Assembly: GCA_013112575.1 (NCBI GenBank)
Contig: JABFGG010000011.1
Location: forward strand, 1 to 64,000
Length of the DNA stretch: 64,000 nt
From: Chloroflexota bacterium
GTDB lineage: Bacteria > Chloroflexota > Anaerolineae > Anaerolineales > UBA11579
Direction: 5' to 3'
Both the position numbers and the translations under genes were made by a program. The notes under the pieces are model-generated. The model was not told where the DNA came from and made no database searches. It worked only from the letters and a program-made list of their open reading frames with translations. Below, one piece after another: positions 53,790 through 61,763 of this stretch; the first letter of the stretch is position 1, and every line of letters begins with the position of its first letter.

Positions 53790-53843
53790 TCAAAGTAAGC
53801 TTCAGAGTTCTACATCCAAATCTATACGGCCATATTTGCAGGG

Positions 53844-54389
53844 TTATGCTAGTTTTCTAACATGCTTTTTTAGATATTCTTCAACCTGTAACATCCGAAG
53901 TACAGGTGACTTTAGCTCTTTTGTTTCGGTCCTTGCAAATTCTCGTAATTCATTTAAATAAGATAGGAACTTATCGTTGACTACAAAAATGATTTGTAAG
54001 TCGAATCTTCTGTCTATATTTCTTTGAATTTCAACTAAATCTTTTTCCTGACTATGTTTGGAAGTCTCTTTTGCCTTTTTAATAATTGGCGTCCAAAGCA
54101 TAAAGTGTTTTTCATAGTCCGGGAAGTATCTATTAGCATATTCAATATCCTTACTAAATTTATCAGTTAGTTTGTTTACGTTATTAGGCTGGCTATTTTT
54201 GACATACTGTAGCCCCGTCTGTAGGTGGATTGCTACTTCACAAACGTACAAAGATTTTGTCTCTAGATCAATTCCAACGACATCGATTTCCCCTTGAACA
54301 TCCGGCGTATACAAATTTCTTTGGACGAATTCACATCCCTTTATATACTCAAGGTAAGCAGAAACGATTTCTTCTCCTACATTTATCAT
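53844..54389 (-). CDS. AT-rich nuclease-like protein
   Basis: 181 residues. The N-terminal pattern YLEYIKGCEFVQRN...QGEIDVVGIDLETKSLYVCEVAIH resembles the core of PD-(D/E)XK nucleases (Asp, then Glu-x-x), but the usual catalytic Lys is replaced (EVA), so activity is uncertain. The rest is charged and helical with no recognised domain. It has low GC like the PIN, DUF2971 and other accessory genes here, so it may have been acquired. Confidence 0.45.
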   Translation of the reverse strand: MINVGEEIVSAYLEYIKGCEFVQRNLYTPDVQGEIDVVGIDLETKSLYVCEVAIHLQTGLQYVKNSQPNNVNKLTDKFSKDIEYANRYFPDYEKHFMLWTPIIKKAKETSKHSQEKDLVEIQRNIDRRFDLQIIFVVNDKFLSYLNELREFARTETKELKSPVLRMLQVEEYLKKHVRKLA

Positions 54390-54461
54390 TTTCTATGAAC
54401 CTTTCTATACTAAATGGAAACTATTCAATAGTGAGGAATATATCCCATTTTTAGCAAGTCA

Positions 54462-54484
54462 GGCAACCAGCCGGTCGCCCCTAC
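54462..54484. repeat. REP palindrome upstream of the RAYT gene
   Basis: GGCAACCAGCCGGTCGCCCCTAC, 51 bases before the RAYT start codon. RAYT genes are usually flanked by REPs. Confidence 0.6.
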
Positions 54485-54535
54485 ATAGTGAAGTGTTTTC
54501 TCATGGGGTTCGGCGTTTGATAGAATCTGGGGACT

Positions 54536-54834
54536 GTGACAGCAGCAAAGGATCATCCTGAACGCAAACCCATACGATTACCCGATAATGATTACAGCGC
54601 GGCCGGGGGTTATTTTGTAACGATCAATTCGTATCATCGCAAATTGTTGTTTGGTGAGGTTGTGGGTGGCGTGATGCGGTTGAATGAATTGGGAGAGATC
54701 GTGCGGGATGTGTGGGAGGCAATCCCGCAACATTTTGAGAACGTTGTGATTGATGCGTTTGTAGTTATGCCGAACCACTTTCATGGACTTGTGTTCATTT
54801 ATGACCAAGGCTCTGTAGTAAGGGCGACGCATGC
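54536..54834 (+). pseudogene. N-terminal half of a REP-associated tyrosine transposase (RAYT), split by an element
   Basis: From GTG, 99 codons of the host frame: NDYSAAGGYFVTINSYHRKLLFG and VVMPNHFHGLVF with the HUH metal site of Y1/RAYT transposases. The catalytic Tyr, which lies in the C-terminal half, is missing here. The frame reads VVRATHA up to CATGC at 54830-54834. From there on it reads recombinase-type sequence of the inserted element and stops at 54889. The missing RAYT half, from PLPKARG to the end, is at 60384-60630. RAYT cuts single-stranded DNA at REPs and mobilises them. Confidence 0.85.
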
Positions 54835-54897
54835 TTCAATGGGCTCAAAGCGTACACTCAACTTTGAATTTATTCTTAGTTTGTATTAGTTTCAGAT

Positions 54898-55638
54898 TCA
54901 GAAAATTGGTTTGGATTTTAAAGACGAGTACTCTACAGGGAACGCGAATTCGTATTTGCCTGTCAACGTTTTTACTAAATCAGCAAACCAAACATCTGCA
55001 AATGGCGAAACAACAACTTTTTCAATAAGCTTCTCAAGGCCTATTATTACTTCTTCTCCCGCAGGGAATTCATCCTCTTTTAGGTCCATTGGATGTCCAG
55101 GCCAGGGTCCAGTTTTAAACGCCCGAAGTTCCTTTTCATAGGCGTATTGTTTCCGCTTATAAATATAGGGTGCCAAATAGTTTGATCTGGGGATCACAAA
55201 ATTATCGTAGTCAATATATCTAATGGCAGAAATATGGATACTATTTGCCAAGCAATTTCTAAGCTTTTTGTAGTTTGAAACGATAGCAATCGAATTCGAT
55301 CCTCTTGAGTATATCTTCCACATCGCATAGTTTTCATCATTGTTCATGTGCCAGCTATTGATATAGACAAGTTTTCTTATTGCCAAATGCATTTTTTCCA
55401 TTTGCTCAAGCCCCTCATCGACGTGCTTTTTTTCAATCATTTGTGTCATTTGTGCATGGAAAATTGCTCTAGACAATTGTGTTGTAGCCCCCTCGTGCTC
55501 ATCACCTAGCCGATCAGCCCTCGAAAAAAATAGCGCTTTCGATTCTAACATCGAAACGTATTTGGAGAAGTCAAGATATCTCCAAATTCTTATATCTTTA
55601 TTTTCAGGAGTTAGTATTAAGTCTTCTGTTTTTAGCAT
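54898..55638 (-). CDS. DUF2971-type protein
   Basis: 246 residues with the DUF2971 pattern: IWRYLDFSKYVSMLESKALFFSRADRLGDEHEG near the start, and YINSWHMNNDENYAMWKIYSRGSNSIAIVSNY in the middle. Members are often in accessory or defence regions and have no proven activity. It lies just inside the left end of the element and is AT-rich. Confidence 0.75.
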   Translation of the reverse strand: MLKTEDLILTPENKDIRIWRYLDFSKYVSMLESKALFFSRADRLGDEHEGATTQLSRAIFHAQMTQMIEKKHVDEGLEQMEKMHLAIRKLVYINSWHMNNDENYAMWKIYSRGSNSIAIVSNYKKLRNCLANSIHISAIRYIDYDNFVIPRSNYLAPYIYKRKQYAYEKELRAFKTGPWPGHPMDLKEDEFPAGEEVIIGLEKLIEKVVVSPFADVWFADLVKTLTGKYEFAFPVEYSSLKSKPIF

Positions 55639-55790
55639 AATTTCCTAATTTGAATTCTGAAAGACACATTCCCAAATATCGCCAAATTGTTTGATTGCTT
55701 GATTGGGGACATAAATAAGTGCAAATACATTACCATAATTGATAACCCACCTTGATTATACTTTGGACAAACGGGATGAGGATTCTCCAC

Positions 55791-56597
55791 ATGAATACTA
55801 AAACAAACGCATTTTTAGGAAAATTATTGCCTGCAAATGAAGATATACAAATTATCCTTGGAAATATCCGGGAAAAGTATAATCTACCTGAAATTGAGCT
55901 AGGCGAAGGCACAATAGAAGATTATCTTGTTCAAGATGTTGATTTTCAGGCAATCTATGATGAGATTGAGCAAGAACTTCACTCAGCAGGTGGATTTATC
56001 CCGAAAGGGATGGAAACATTTTATGCAGCCTATCGAGTCAATAAAATTCCTCAAGTAGATGATTTAGATGGTTCCCCGCAACATGTAATAAACTCGTTTC
56101 AACAAATAGTCGAAATGCTTATGAATTTATGGACACCTGCATTCATGCAACTTGATGGCATGATCAAGCAGATTACCGAACACACATTCATTTACCTTCT
56201 TACTGGTGAAGCTGTTGAAATATCAGAAGACTGGTTCAGTTTGGTCGCCTCAACATCATTGTTTGGAGAGCCGGTAACTATGGCAATCGCAAGCTCCGGA
56301 AGTGATTTGAAATCAATAACCGAACAATTCAAAGCGCAACATCGGCAGACGTTTGGCAAACAACCAAAGATCACAAAAGGTCGATTGAACACAGCTGATC
56401 TCTTGCGCATGAAATATGAAGGCAAATCAATTGCAGACATTGCAGATAATTACATATTACGAAACCCATCTGAATTCCCCAAAGACCCAAGATCAAAAAC
56501 ATACAAAGAGGCAAAAGCAAAACTAGAAGAACGCATCAAAAAATCCATGCAAAGGCTTGATGATACCTTCACGCAAATCATAGGGGACAAAAAGTAG
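55791..56597 (+). CDS. 268-residue unknown protein of the element
   Basis: The ATG at 55791 is chosen (GAGGA about eight bases upstream); 55776 is an in-frame alternative, and a TATACT promoter box lies near 55758. The N-terminal part is acidic (IELGEGTIEDYLVQDVDFQA). The C-terminus is basic with MKYEGKSIADIADNYI, a possible HTH, and a charged coiled-coil end (KEAKAKLEERIKKSMQRL). A DNA-binding or plasmid maintenance role is a guess. No family recognised. Confidence 0.6.
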   Translation: MNTKTNAFLGKLLPANEDIQIILGNIREKYNLPEIELGEGTIEDYLVQDVDFQAIYDEIEQELHSAGGFIPKGMETFYAAYRVNKIPQVDDLDGSPQHVINSFQQIVEMLMNLWTPAFMQLDGMIKQITEHTFIYLLTGEAVEISEDWFSLVASTSLFGEPVTMAIASSGSDLKSITEQFKAQHRQTFGKQPKITKGRLNTADLLRMKYEGKSIADIADNYILRNPSEFPKDPRSKTYKEAKAKLEERIKKSMQRLDDTFTQIIGDKK

Positions 56598-56640
56598 CCT
56601 CAATTCTGTCCCCAAATTAAATACCCCACTTGCTAGCATG

Positions 56641-56661
56641 GAGTCCAATCTAATTGGACTC
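56641..56661. promoter_or_regulatory. palindrome upstream of the replication operon
   Basis: GAGTCCAAT and ATTGGACTC flank CTA. Fifteen bases (56647-56661) recur in reverse orientation at 58766-58780, before the recombinase gene. A common operator is likely. Confidence 0.55.
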
Positions 56662-56672
56662 TTTTGTTAGTG

Positions 56673-56822
56673 ATGGAGAAATACGAATTCCCACTTGAGT
56701 ATGAATACCAGCCTTCGCTAGAAAGCGAAGAACGGTTGGCGCAGGCATGGGAATTAATCTTTGCACTGATCCTTGAGGATTACCAACAAGAGCAGATGCA
56801 AGCACTGGGGGAAACATGCTAG
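56673..56822 (+). CDS. 49-residue ORF overlapping the replication gene
   Basis: ATG at 56673, stop TAG at 56820-56822, overlapping the start of the next gene (ATGCTAG). The peptide is acidic (MEKYEFPLEYEYQPSLESEE) with a hydrophobic helix in the second half. The overlap implies translational coupling, so it may set the level of the replication protein. It is shorter than a usual ORF cutoff and unsupported by homology. Confidence 0.45.
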   Translation: MEKYEFPLEYEYQPSLESEERLAQAWELIFALILEDYQQEQMQALGETC

Positions 56823-57745
56823 ACACCGTCCGGCTCAAATTCAAGATTTCCCCTTCTGAAGAACAACTGCAATATTGGACACACCACACCACAACCACCC
56901 AGGCAGGAGCAGTCAGGGAGAAATACACATATAACCCCGAATTGGCAGGTGGTGAAGTGCGTTTGCGATGTACCTATTTCCCTCTCGACTACAACAGCAA
57001 CCCCATGACCACGCTTGAGGTTTCTTTGCCCAAGATGATCCATGGCAACAATTTCAAGATGATTGGCAGCGTCGACGGTACGATCAAGATCACGAACTTG
57101 ATGATGGAATTAGTGACACACTTTCCCAACGTGGACATTGCTGATGGTGAATTGATCCGCTTAGACCTCTGCTATAACCACCAGGTCGGCGATATGGTAG
57201 CTGACTACATCAATGCCATAGGCAAGCTGGATTACCCACATAGACGCACCAAGCACCACCGCAACGAGGGGGCAGAATTTCGCTCAAGGCACGTCACGAC
57301 CAAGTTTTATGACAAGCAACAAGAAGCGGGTACACCGGATGCATATGGCATCTTGCGGCAAGAAACCACCATTTTGAGAGGCAAACGCATCAAGGAATTG
57401 ACGGGTGTGAAGCACCCAAAATTGACTGACATCACCCCGTTGTTTGCCAAAGAGCAATTAGAAAAAGACCTCGAACGATTGAAGCTACTTGATCGCTCAA
57501 TTGCAGACCGTGACACTGCCTTGAAGTTGCTTTCTGAAGAATACGGGCCAGATGCAGGTATTTACTATTTCGGTTTGATGCAGGTAAAGCAAGATAAACC
57601 AAAGAGACGTATCTTGGCTGAAACGCAAATGCACCCACGTTCATTGGACCGCCGATTACGGAAAATCACAGATTCTGGAATTGCTCTAATACTAACCGAA
57701 AGGTCTACTCCACTACCACCCTTAAGAATTGAAAACAGGCGCTAA
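56816..57745 (+). CDS. phage/plasmid replication protein (gene II/X-like)
   Basis: 309 residues resembling the filamentous phage G2P/X group: MLDTVRLKFKI start, LRCTYFPLDYNSNPMTTLEVSLPKMIHGN, DGELIRLDLCYNHQVG, VTTKFYDKQQEAG-type strand with the Tyr-Lys of the nicking region, LRQETTILRGKRIKELTG. The family nicks the origin for rolling-circle replication. Its gene lies between the two candidate operators and the structured region at 58.4 kb. Confidence 0.8.
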   Translation: MLDTVRLKFKISPSEEQLQYWTHHTTTTQAGAVREKYTYNPELAGGEVRLRCTYFPLDYNSNPMTTLEVSLPKMIHGNNFKMIGSVDGTIKITNLMMELVTHFPNVDIADGELIRLDLCYNHQVGDMVADYINAIGKLDYPHRRTKHHRNEGAEFRSRHVTTKFYDKQQEAGTPDAYGILRQETTILRGKRIKELTGVKHPKLTDITPLFAKEQLEKDLERLKLLDRSIADRDTALKLLSEEYGPDAGIYYFGLMQVKQDKPKRRILAETQMHPRSLDRRLRKITDSGIALILTERSTPLPPLRIENRR

Positions 57746-58342
57746 CATTCCAAATAAATAAATATATCCAAGATAAAGTCCACTATAGAAAATATATGCA
57801 ACTGGAACCTCAATAATTAGTGGATGCAAAGCAGCCAGCCGTTGAAAACCAAAAATCCGGAACACCAAATACCAAATTGGAATTGTGACTGCATAAACAA
57901 TTAAAGAAAGAGTAATGAAATCATTCACATCCCAAAACGTAATTTCGAGGAGTTCCAACCAAAATAGTAAAACTCCTCCAGATACAATCCACGCTATGAA
58001 TAAAGGTAAATAAAAGTTAGGAGACCCAGATAAAACGAATATGGCAAACCACAAAACAATCATCCCAAACCAAATCCAACTTCCCCAAAATAACCAATTT
58101 TCATCTAGATTTATTATAAATGAGTATCCAATAGACAAGCCAAGATAAATGAGTACTACTGCCAAAGTTTCGGGCCACAGACCACCTATAGGAGTTACAG
58201 AAAAGGAAATGTTTGGAAACCTCGAATTAGGCTGAGATTGAATAATATAAGTTCCCGCCCTTCGAATATATATATAAAATTGAACTGCATTTACTATAAA
58301 ACCCAAAATGATAGTTATCTCGACAAATTGATCCCAACTCAT
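57722..58342 (-). CDS. multi-pass membrane protein of the element
   Basis: 206 residues with five to six spans. It is convergent with the replication gene, overlapping by 24 bases. A long external loop follows the first span (IRRAGTYIIQSQPNSRFPNI). No family recognised. Confidence 0.6.
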   Translation of the reverse strand: MSWDQFVEITIILGFIVNAVQFYIYIRRAGTYIIQSQPNSRFPNISFSVTPIGGLWPETLAVVLIYLGLSIGYSFIINLDENWLFWGSWIWFGMIVLWFAIFVLSGSPNFYLPLFIAWIVSGGVLLFWLELLEITFWDVNDFITLSLIVYAVTIPIWYLVFRIFGFQRLAALHPLIIEVPVAYIFYSGLYLGYIYLFGMLAPVFNS

Positions 58343-58382
58343 GTATCCTCCAAATGAAAGTGTAATTATAGTCTTTTAGAAT

Positions 58383-58626
58383 ATGCAAAACTGCTTATCT
58401 GTCTCAAAGTCCCTACTAATAGTCTTAGGGACTTTGCATGAATTTGTACTCCGCAGGCTTGCAAACGCCCCTGTTTCTTGTGAGGACGTTTGCCGCCCGC
58501 TAACTACGATCGAAGAAAAAAGTTGGAAAAAGAACGGAAACAAACCTGTCAGCAATATGTCCAATTCTTCCTCGATGGCAGGGGAAGTCCAGTCTCCCCG
58601 CTCCTGGGCGCGGGGCCCCTCTGGAC
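58383..58626. other. three consecutive stem-loops in the 473-base gap before the recombinase gene
   Basis: Stem 1: ATGCAAA (58383-58389) with TTTGCAT (58433-58439), inside it CAAAGTCCCTA and TAGGGACTTTG. Stem 2: GCAAACG (58461-58467) with CGTTTGC (58487-58493). Stem 3: GTCCAG (58587-58592) and CTGGAC (58621-58626), enclosing CCCCGC/GCGGGG. No coding sequence is convincing in 58343-58815. An origin of single-strand or rolling-circle replication, or a structured RNA, is possible. Confidence 0.5.
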
Positions 58627-58765
58627 CTCCCCCTTGCCTCAAATCGAGTATTCCACTTCAAACCATTTACACCGCAGCAACCGCGCTCCTTGCGATGCTC
58701 GCACAGCTGCGCTTCGCAGGGGCCCGCTCGGATGCTGCTCACTTATCACACAGGGATTCACAAGT

Positions 58766-58780
58766 GAGTCCAATTAGATT
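58766..58780. promoter_or_regulatory. second copy of the element's 15-bp motif
   Basis: GAGTCCAATTAGATT, reverse complement of 56647-56661; it overlaps TACAAT (58780-58785), a likely -10 of the recombinase gene. Confidence 0.5.
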
Positions 58781-58815
58781 ACAATGCGCGCAAATCCAGG
58801 TTGAGGGATAACAAC

Positions 58816-60630
58816 ATGCAGATCGCAATCTACGCCCGTGTCAGTTCAGAAAGCCAAGCCAAAGATGGCACGATCCAATCACAGCTTGAAACTCTACGAG
58901 AATATGCTGAGCGTGAAAATCTGACAGTTCTCGAAGAATGCCTTGACGATGGCTACTCAGGTGCAGACCTCAAGCGCCCCGGATTGGATCGTTTGCGTGA
59001 CCTTGTGGCAGGTGCTGCCATTGACGGTATTCTGGTTTTATCCCCTGATCGCCTGTCTCGGAAAAATGCACATATTGTGATCCTGTTGGAAGAATTCGAG
59101 AAACGCAAGGCCAAGATCATCTTTAGCAACCGCGAGATTGGCGATACGCCCGAAAATAAACTGATGCTGCACATGCAAGGATTGATCGCTGAGTACGAAC
59201 GCACCAAGATACTTGACCGCACCCGCCGAGGGATGATCCATGCCGCCAAACGTGGGCAGGTGGTGGGCAGCAATGCGCCCTATGGTTATTCGTTTGTCAA
59301 AAAGACCAGAGAGCAAGACGCACATTATGCCCTTGATGCAGAAGAGGCCAAGATCGTGCGCCTGGTATTTGACTGGTACGTGAACGAAAAACTATCTCAG
59401 CGTAAGATAAGTAAACGACTGGAAAGCGAAGGCTACCCCTCCCGCTCAAAGCATAATAAATGGTGGACAAGCACGATCAGCAACATACTCCGCAATGAAA
59501 CCTATTTGGGTACTGCCTATGCCTTCAAAAATAAGAGCGTGCTTCCCAAGAAATCCCCCAAACTGAGCAGCTATCGTAAGCGTCGTAAATCAGGCACAGA
59601 ACAAAGACCCAAAGAAGAATGGATACCTATCGCCGTTGAACCCATCATTGACCAAGACTTGTTTGATGCTGCACAAAAGCAGTTGAAGGTTAACTCGAAG
59701 CTATCACCCCGCAACAATCACAGACACAAATACTTGTTGCGTGGTCTGGTAGTTTGTGGCCTGTGTGGAAGTATGGCTCCCGGCACTGTCAGCAGCAAAT
59801 ACACATATTACCAATGCGGGGCGAAGCGAAACAAGAACCTGACCACCAAACCACACGATGAGAGAATTGCCGTGAGGCACAAATCTTTCGATGAGAAGGT
59901 CTGGCAGGGATTGACCGCTTTACTGGATGATCCCCAAGAACTCAAGCGCCAGATGACCCAGCACCTGAGCCGCAAAAAGGTCATGACAGAACGAGACAAT
60001 CCCGAATTGCAAAGCACCAAAAAGCAGATCGAGGGATTGGGCAGCCAGGAAGAAAGGCTGTTGGACGCTTATCGGGAACAGGTCATTGATCTGGATGAAC
60101 TGAAGGCACAGAAAGGCAAAATCGCCGAACAGCAGAAGAACCTCGAACGCCGTCTAAAACGACTCACAGAGCGGCAGGAAGGCCACAGCCAGCCAGAAGT
60201 CAGCCTCGATGAGCTAGGAGACCTGTCCAAGCATTTCCAGCGCGTTATGGCCAAAGCCGATCACGACAAGCGCCGCAAGCTGGTTAATCTACTGGTGAAC
60301 TCGGTTACACTCTATGAGAACAAAGCCATCGTGCATGGCAACATCCCCATAACTAAAGACGTGTTGCGTACAGCAAACCATGCGTCGCCCCTACCAAAAG
60401 CGCGTGGCCCTAAAAAGCGTTCTTTGGGATCAATTGTAGGCTCGTTCAAATCTGCCGCCAGCAAACGCATCAACCAACATAGAAATTTACCAGGTCATCC
60501 AGTGTGGCAGCGGAGTTTCTATGATCGGGTCATCAGGAATGACAGGCAATTGAACGCCACACGGGAATATATTCAGGGGAATCCGCTGAACTGGCTGGAT
60601 GATGAGAACTATCCAGATCAGGCAAAGTAA
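58816..60630 (+). CDS. large serine recombinase fused in frame to the C-terminal half of a RAYT
   Basis: 604 residues from the ATG at 58816. Resolvase domain about 1-140 with Ser10 in YARVSSES and the conserved RLSRKNAH segment; recombinase domain about 155-260 (YGYSFVKKTREQ to RNETYLGTAY); zinc ribbon about 310-340 (CGLCGSMAPG...YYQCG); coiled coil about 385-480. Up to VLRTANHA (about residue 523) it is recombinase. From SPLPKARGPKKR on, it is a RAYT C-terminus: SLGSIVGSFKSAASKRINQ, WQRSFYDRVIRN with the Tyr, and YIQGNPLNW. The joint is CATGC at 60379-60383. In the free circle the tail would instead read ASMGSKRTL and stop 17 codons later. Confidence 0.9.
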   Translation: MQIAIYARVSSESQAKDGTIQSQLETLREYAERENLTVLEECLDDGYSGADLKRPGLDRLRDLVAGAAIDGILVLSPDRLSRKNAHIVILLEEFEKRKAKIIFSNREIGDTPENKLMLHMQGLIAEYERTKILDRTRRGMIHAAKRGQVVGSNAPYGYSFVKKTREQDAHYALDAEEAKIVRLVFDWYVNEKLSQRKISKRLESEGYPSRSKHNKWWTSTISNILRNETYLGTAYAFKNKSVLPKKSPKLSSYRKRRKSGTEQRPKEEWIPIAVEPIIDQDLFDAAQKQLKVNSKLSPRNNHRHKYLLRGLVVCGLCGSMAPGTVSSKYTYYQCGAKRNKNLTTKPHDERIAVRHKSFDEKVWQGLTALLDDPQELKRQMTQHLSRKKVMTERDNPELQSTKKQIEGLGSQEERLLDAYREQVIDLDELKAQKGKIAEQQKNLERRLKRLTERQEGHSQPEVSLDELGDLSKHFQRVMAKADHDKRRKLVNLLVNSVTLYENKAIVHGNIPITKDVLRTANHASPLPKARGPKKRSLGSIVGSFKSAASKRINQHRNLPGHPVWQRSFYDRVIRNDRQLNATREYIQGNPLNWLDDENYPDQAK

Positions 60631-60643
60631 TCAAAAACACCCA

Positions 60644-61759
60644 TCACATCTTTGAAGTCAACCACCCCTCTATCTCCCCCATCGCCAGGTTGAGGTTGCC
60701 CATCTGGCAGTGCATGTCCGCGTGCTCAGCTTTAGTGAAGACGCGCGTGGTGACAGAGTGGGCATTGGTGAGGGCCTCACGCTGTTTGTAGAGCAGCTTG
60801 ACAGGCTGGAAAGCATCGTTCTCGCCGCCCACCAACATCACGTCCTGGGTAACCTTTTCACTGTGGATGTGCTGGCGGTTCATGCCCAGCAGCCAGCGCA
60901 CACCGTCCATGGGCTGCTCGCCGCCCACCATGTACATGGCCTGGCGCATGGCATGGTCGAGGATGGGCAGTAGGCGCATACGCAGGCGGATAGTGGCATT
61001 CATGAAACCTTCGAGCTTGAGGAGGGCGTTGAGCATGGGGCGCACAAAGCCGGGGAGCTGCTCCAGCCAGTCGTAGACCGGCGACCAGGAGACAACCTGC
61101 TTGATGCGCGGCTCGAAAGCGGCAGCACGGACGGCCCAGTAGCCACCCATGGAGATGCCAATGAGGGCTGCTTCCTGGATGTCGAAATGGTCGAGGATGG
61201 CAGCGACGGGCTTCTCCCAATCGTGGTCGAAGTGGTGGCCGTACATCTGCAGGGCACCACCCTGGCCGGGGCCTTCGAAGGCGATGACGCGGTACCCAGC
61301 CTTGGAAAAGAACTTCCAAATGACAAAGAACTCCTCGATGAGCGAGTCGAAGCCGCCAAACAGCATGATGGTGCCCTTATCGCCAGCGGGGTTGAGTTGC
61401 ATAGCGGGCAAGTGGCTCTCGTTGTAGGGTACCTCGTGGCGGGTGATGTTTTCATCCGCAAAAGCGGAGTAAAAGGCCTCGTGGTAGCGGCGGTAGATGT
61501 CGGCCCGCTTTTGGGAGCCATGTTCCGCAAAGAACTCGGCGGCACGCAGGTAGGCAGCTGCGTTCTTATGGCGGCTATCGGCCTGGGCTTCAGCAGCCAG
61601 TGTCTCAAACTCGCTTACGTAGGTATCGCGGTCTTTGATTTTGGCGGCGGCTTTCTGGATGTCCTCCTGGCGACCATACCCGAGGGCGTGCAGGCGGTTC
61701 ATCTGGTAATTGAAGAAGTTGATCTTGTGGAAAGGTTGGTAGCCAATGGGTAGTTGCAT
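60644..61759 (-). CDS. alpha/beta hydrolase
   Basis: 371 residues. GTIMLFGGFDSLIEEF is the oxyanion part, GISMGGYWAVRAAA the nucleophile elbow, VGGENDAFQP the acid and EHADMHCQ the His. The helical N-terminal 110 residues resemble the cap region of the DUF1100/FrsA-like esterases. It begins four bases after the TetR gene's stop, so both are in one operon, and a small molecule sensed by the repressor may be its substrate. Confidence 0.85.
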   Translation of the reverse strand: MQLPIGYQPFHKINFFNYQMNRLHALGYGRQEDIQKAAAKIKDRDTYVSEFETLAAEAQADSRHKNAAAYLRAAEFFAEHGSQKRADIYRRYHEAFYSAFADENITRHEVPYNESHLPAMQLNPAGDKGTIMLFGGFDSLIEEFFVIWKFFSKAGYRVIAFEGPGQGGALQMYGHHFDHDWEKPVAAILDHFDIQEAALIGISMGGYWAVRAAAFEPRIKQVVSWSPVYDWLEQLPGFVRPMLNALLKLEGFMNATIRLRMRLLPILDHAMRQAMYMVGGEQPMDGVRWLLGMNRQHIHSEKVTQDVMLVGGENDAFQPVKLLYKQREALTNAHSVTTRVFTKAEHADMHCQMGNLNLAMGEIEGWLTSKM

Positions 61760-61763
61760 GGTG

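Larger units (their letters stand above)
54830..60383 (+). mobile_element. integrative element inserted in the REP inside the RAYT gene
   Basis: The left edge is CATGC at 54830-54834 (end of the RAYT N-half) and the right edge is CATGC at 60379-60383 (start of the RAYT C-half). The two flanks join in frame as RATHA-SPLP. Cargo in order: DUF2971 gene (minus), 281-residue unknown, 49-residue leader ORF, G2P/X-type replication protein, membrane protein (minus), serine recombinase. Length about 5.55 kb. Replication plus recombination genes fit an integrative plasmid or a small integrative element. Confidence 0.85.

Noticed and set aside
54536..54889. A complete small transposase ORF
   Set aside because: It stops before the catalytic Tyr region; the matching half is found in frame at 60379-60630.
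58383..58811. ORF of 142 codons before the recombinase gene
   Set aside because: It runs across several strong stem-loops, lacks a ribosome site and has a composition unlike a protein; alternative frames are equally open.
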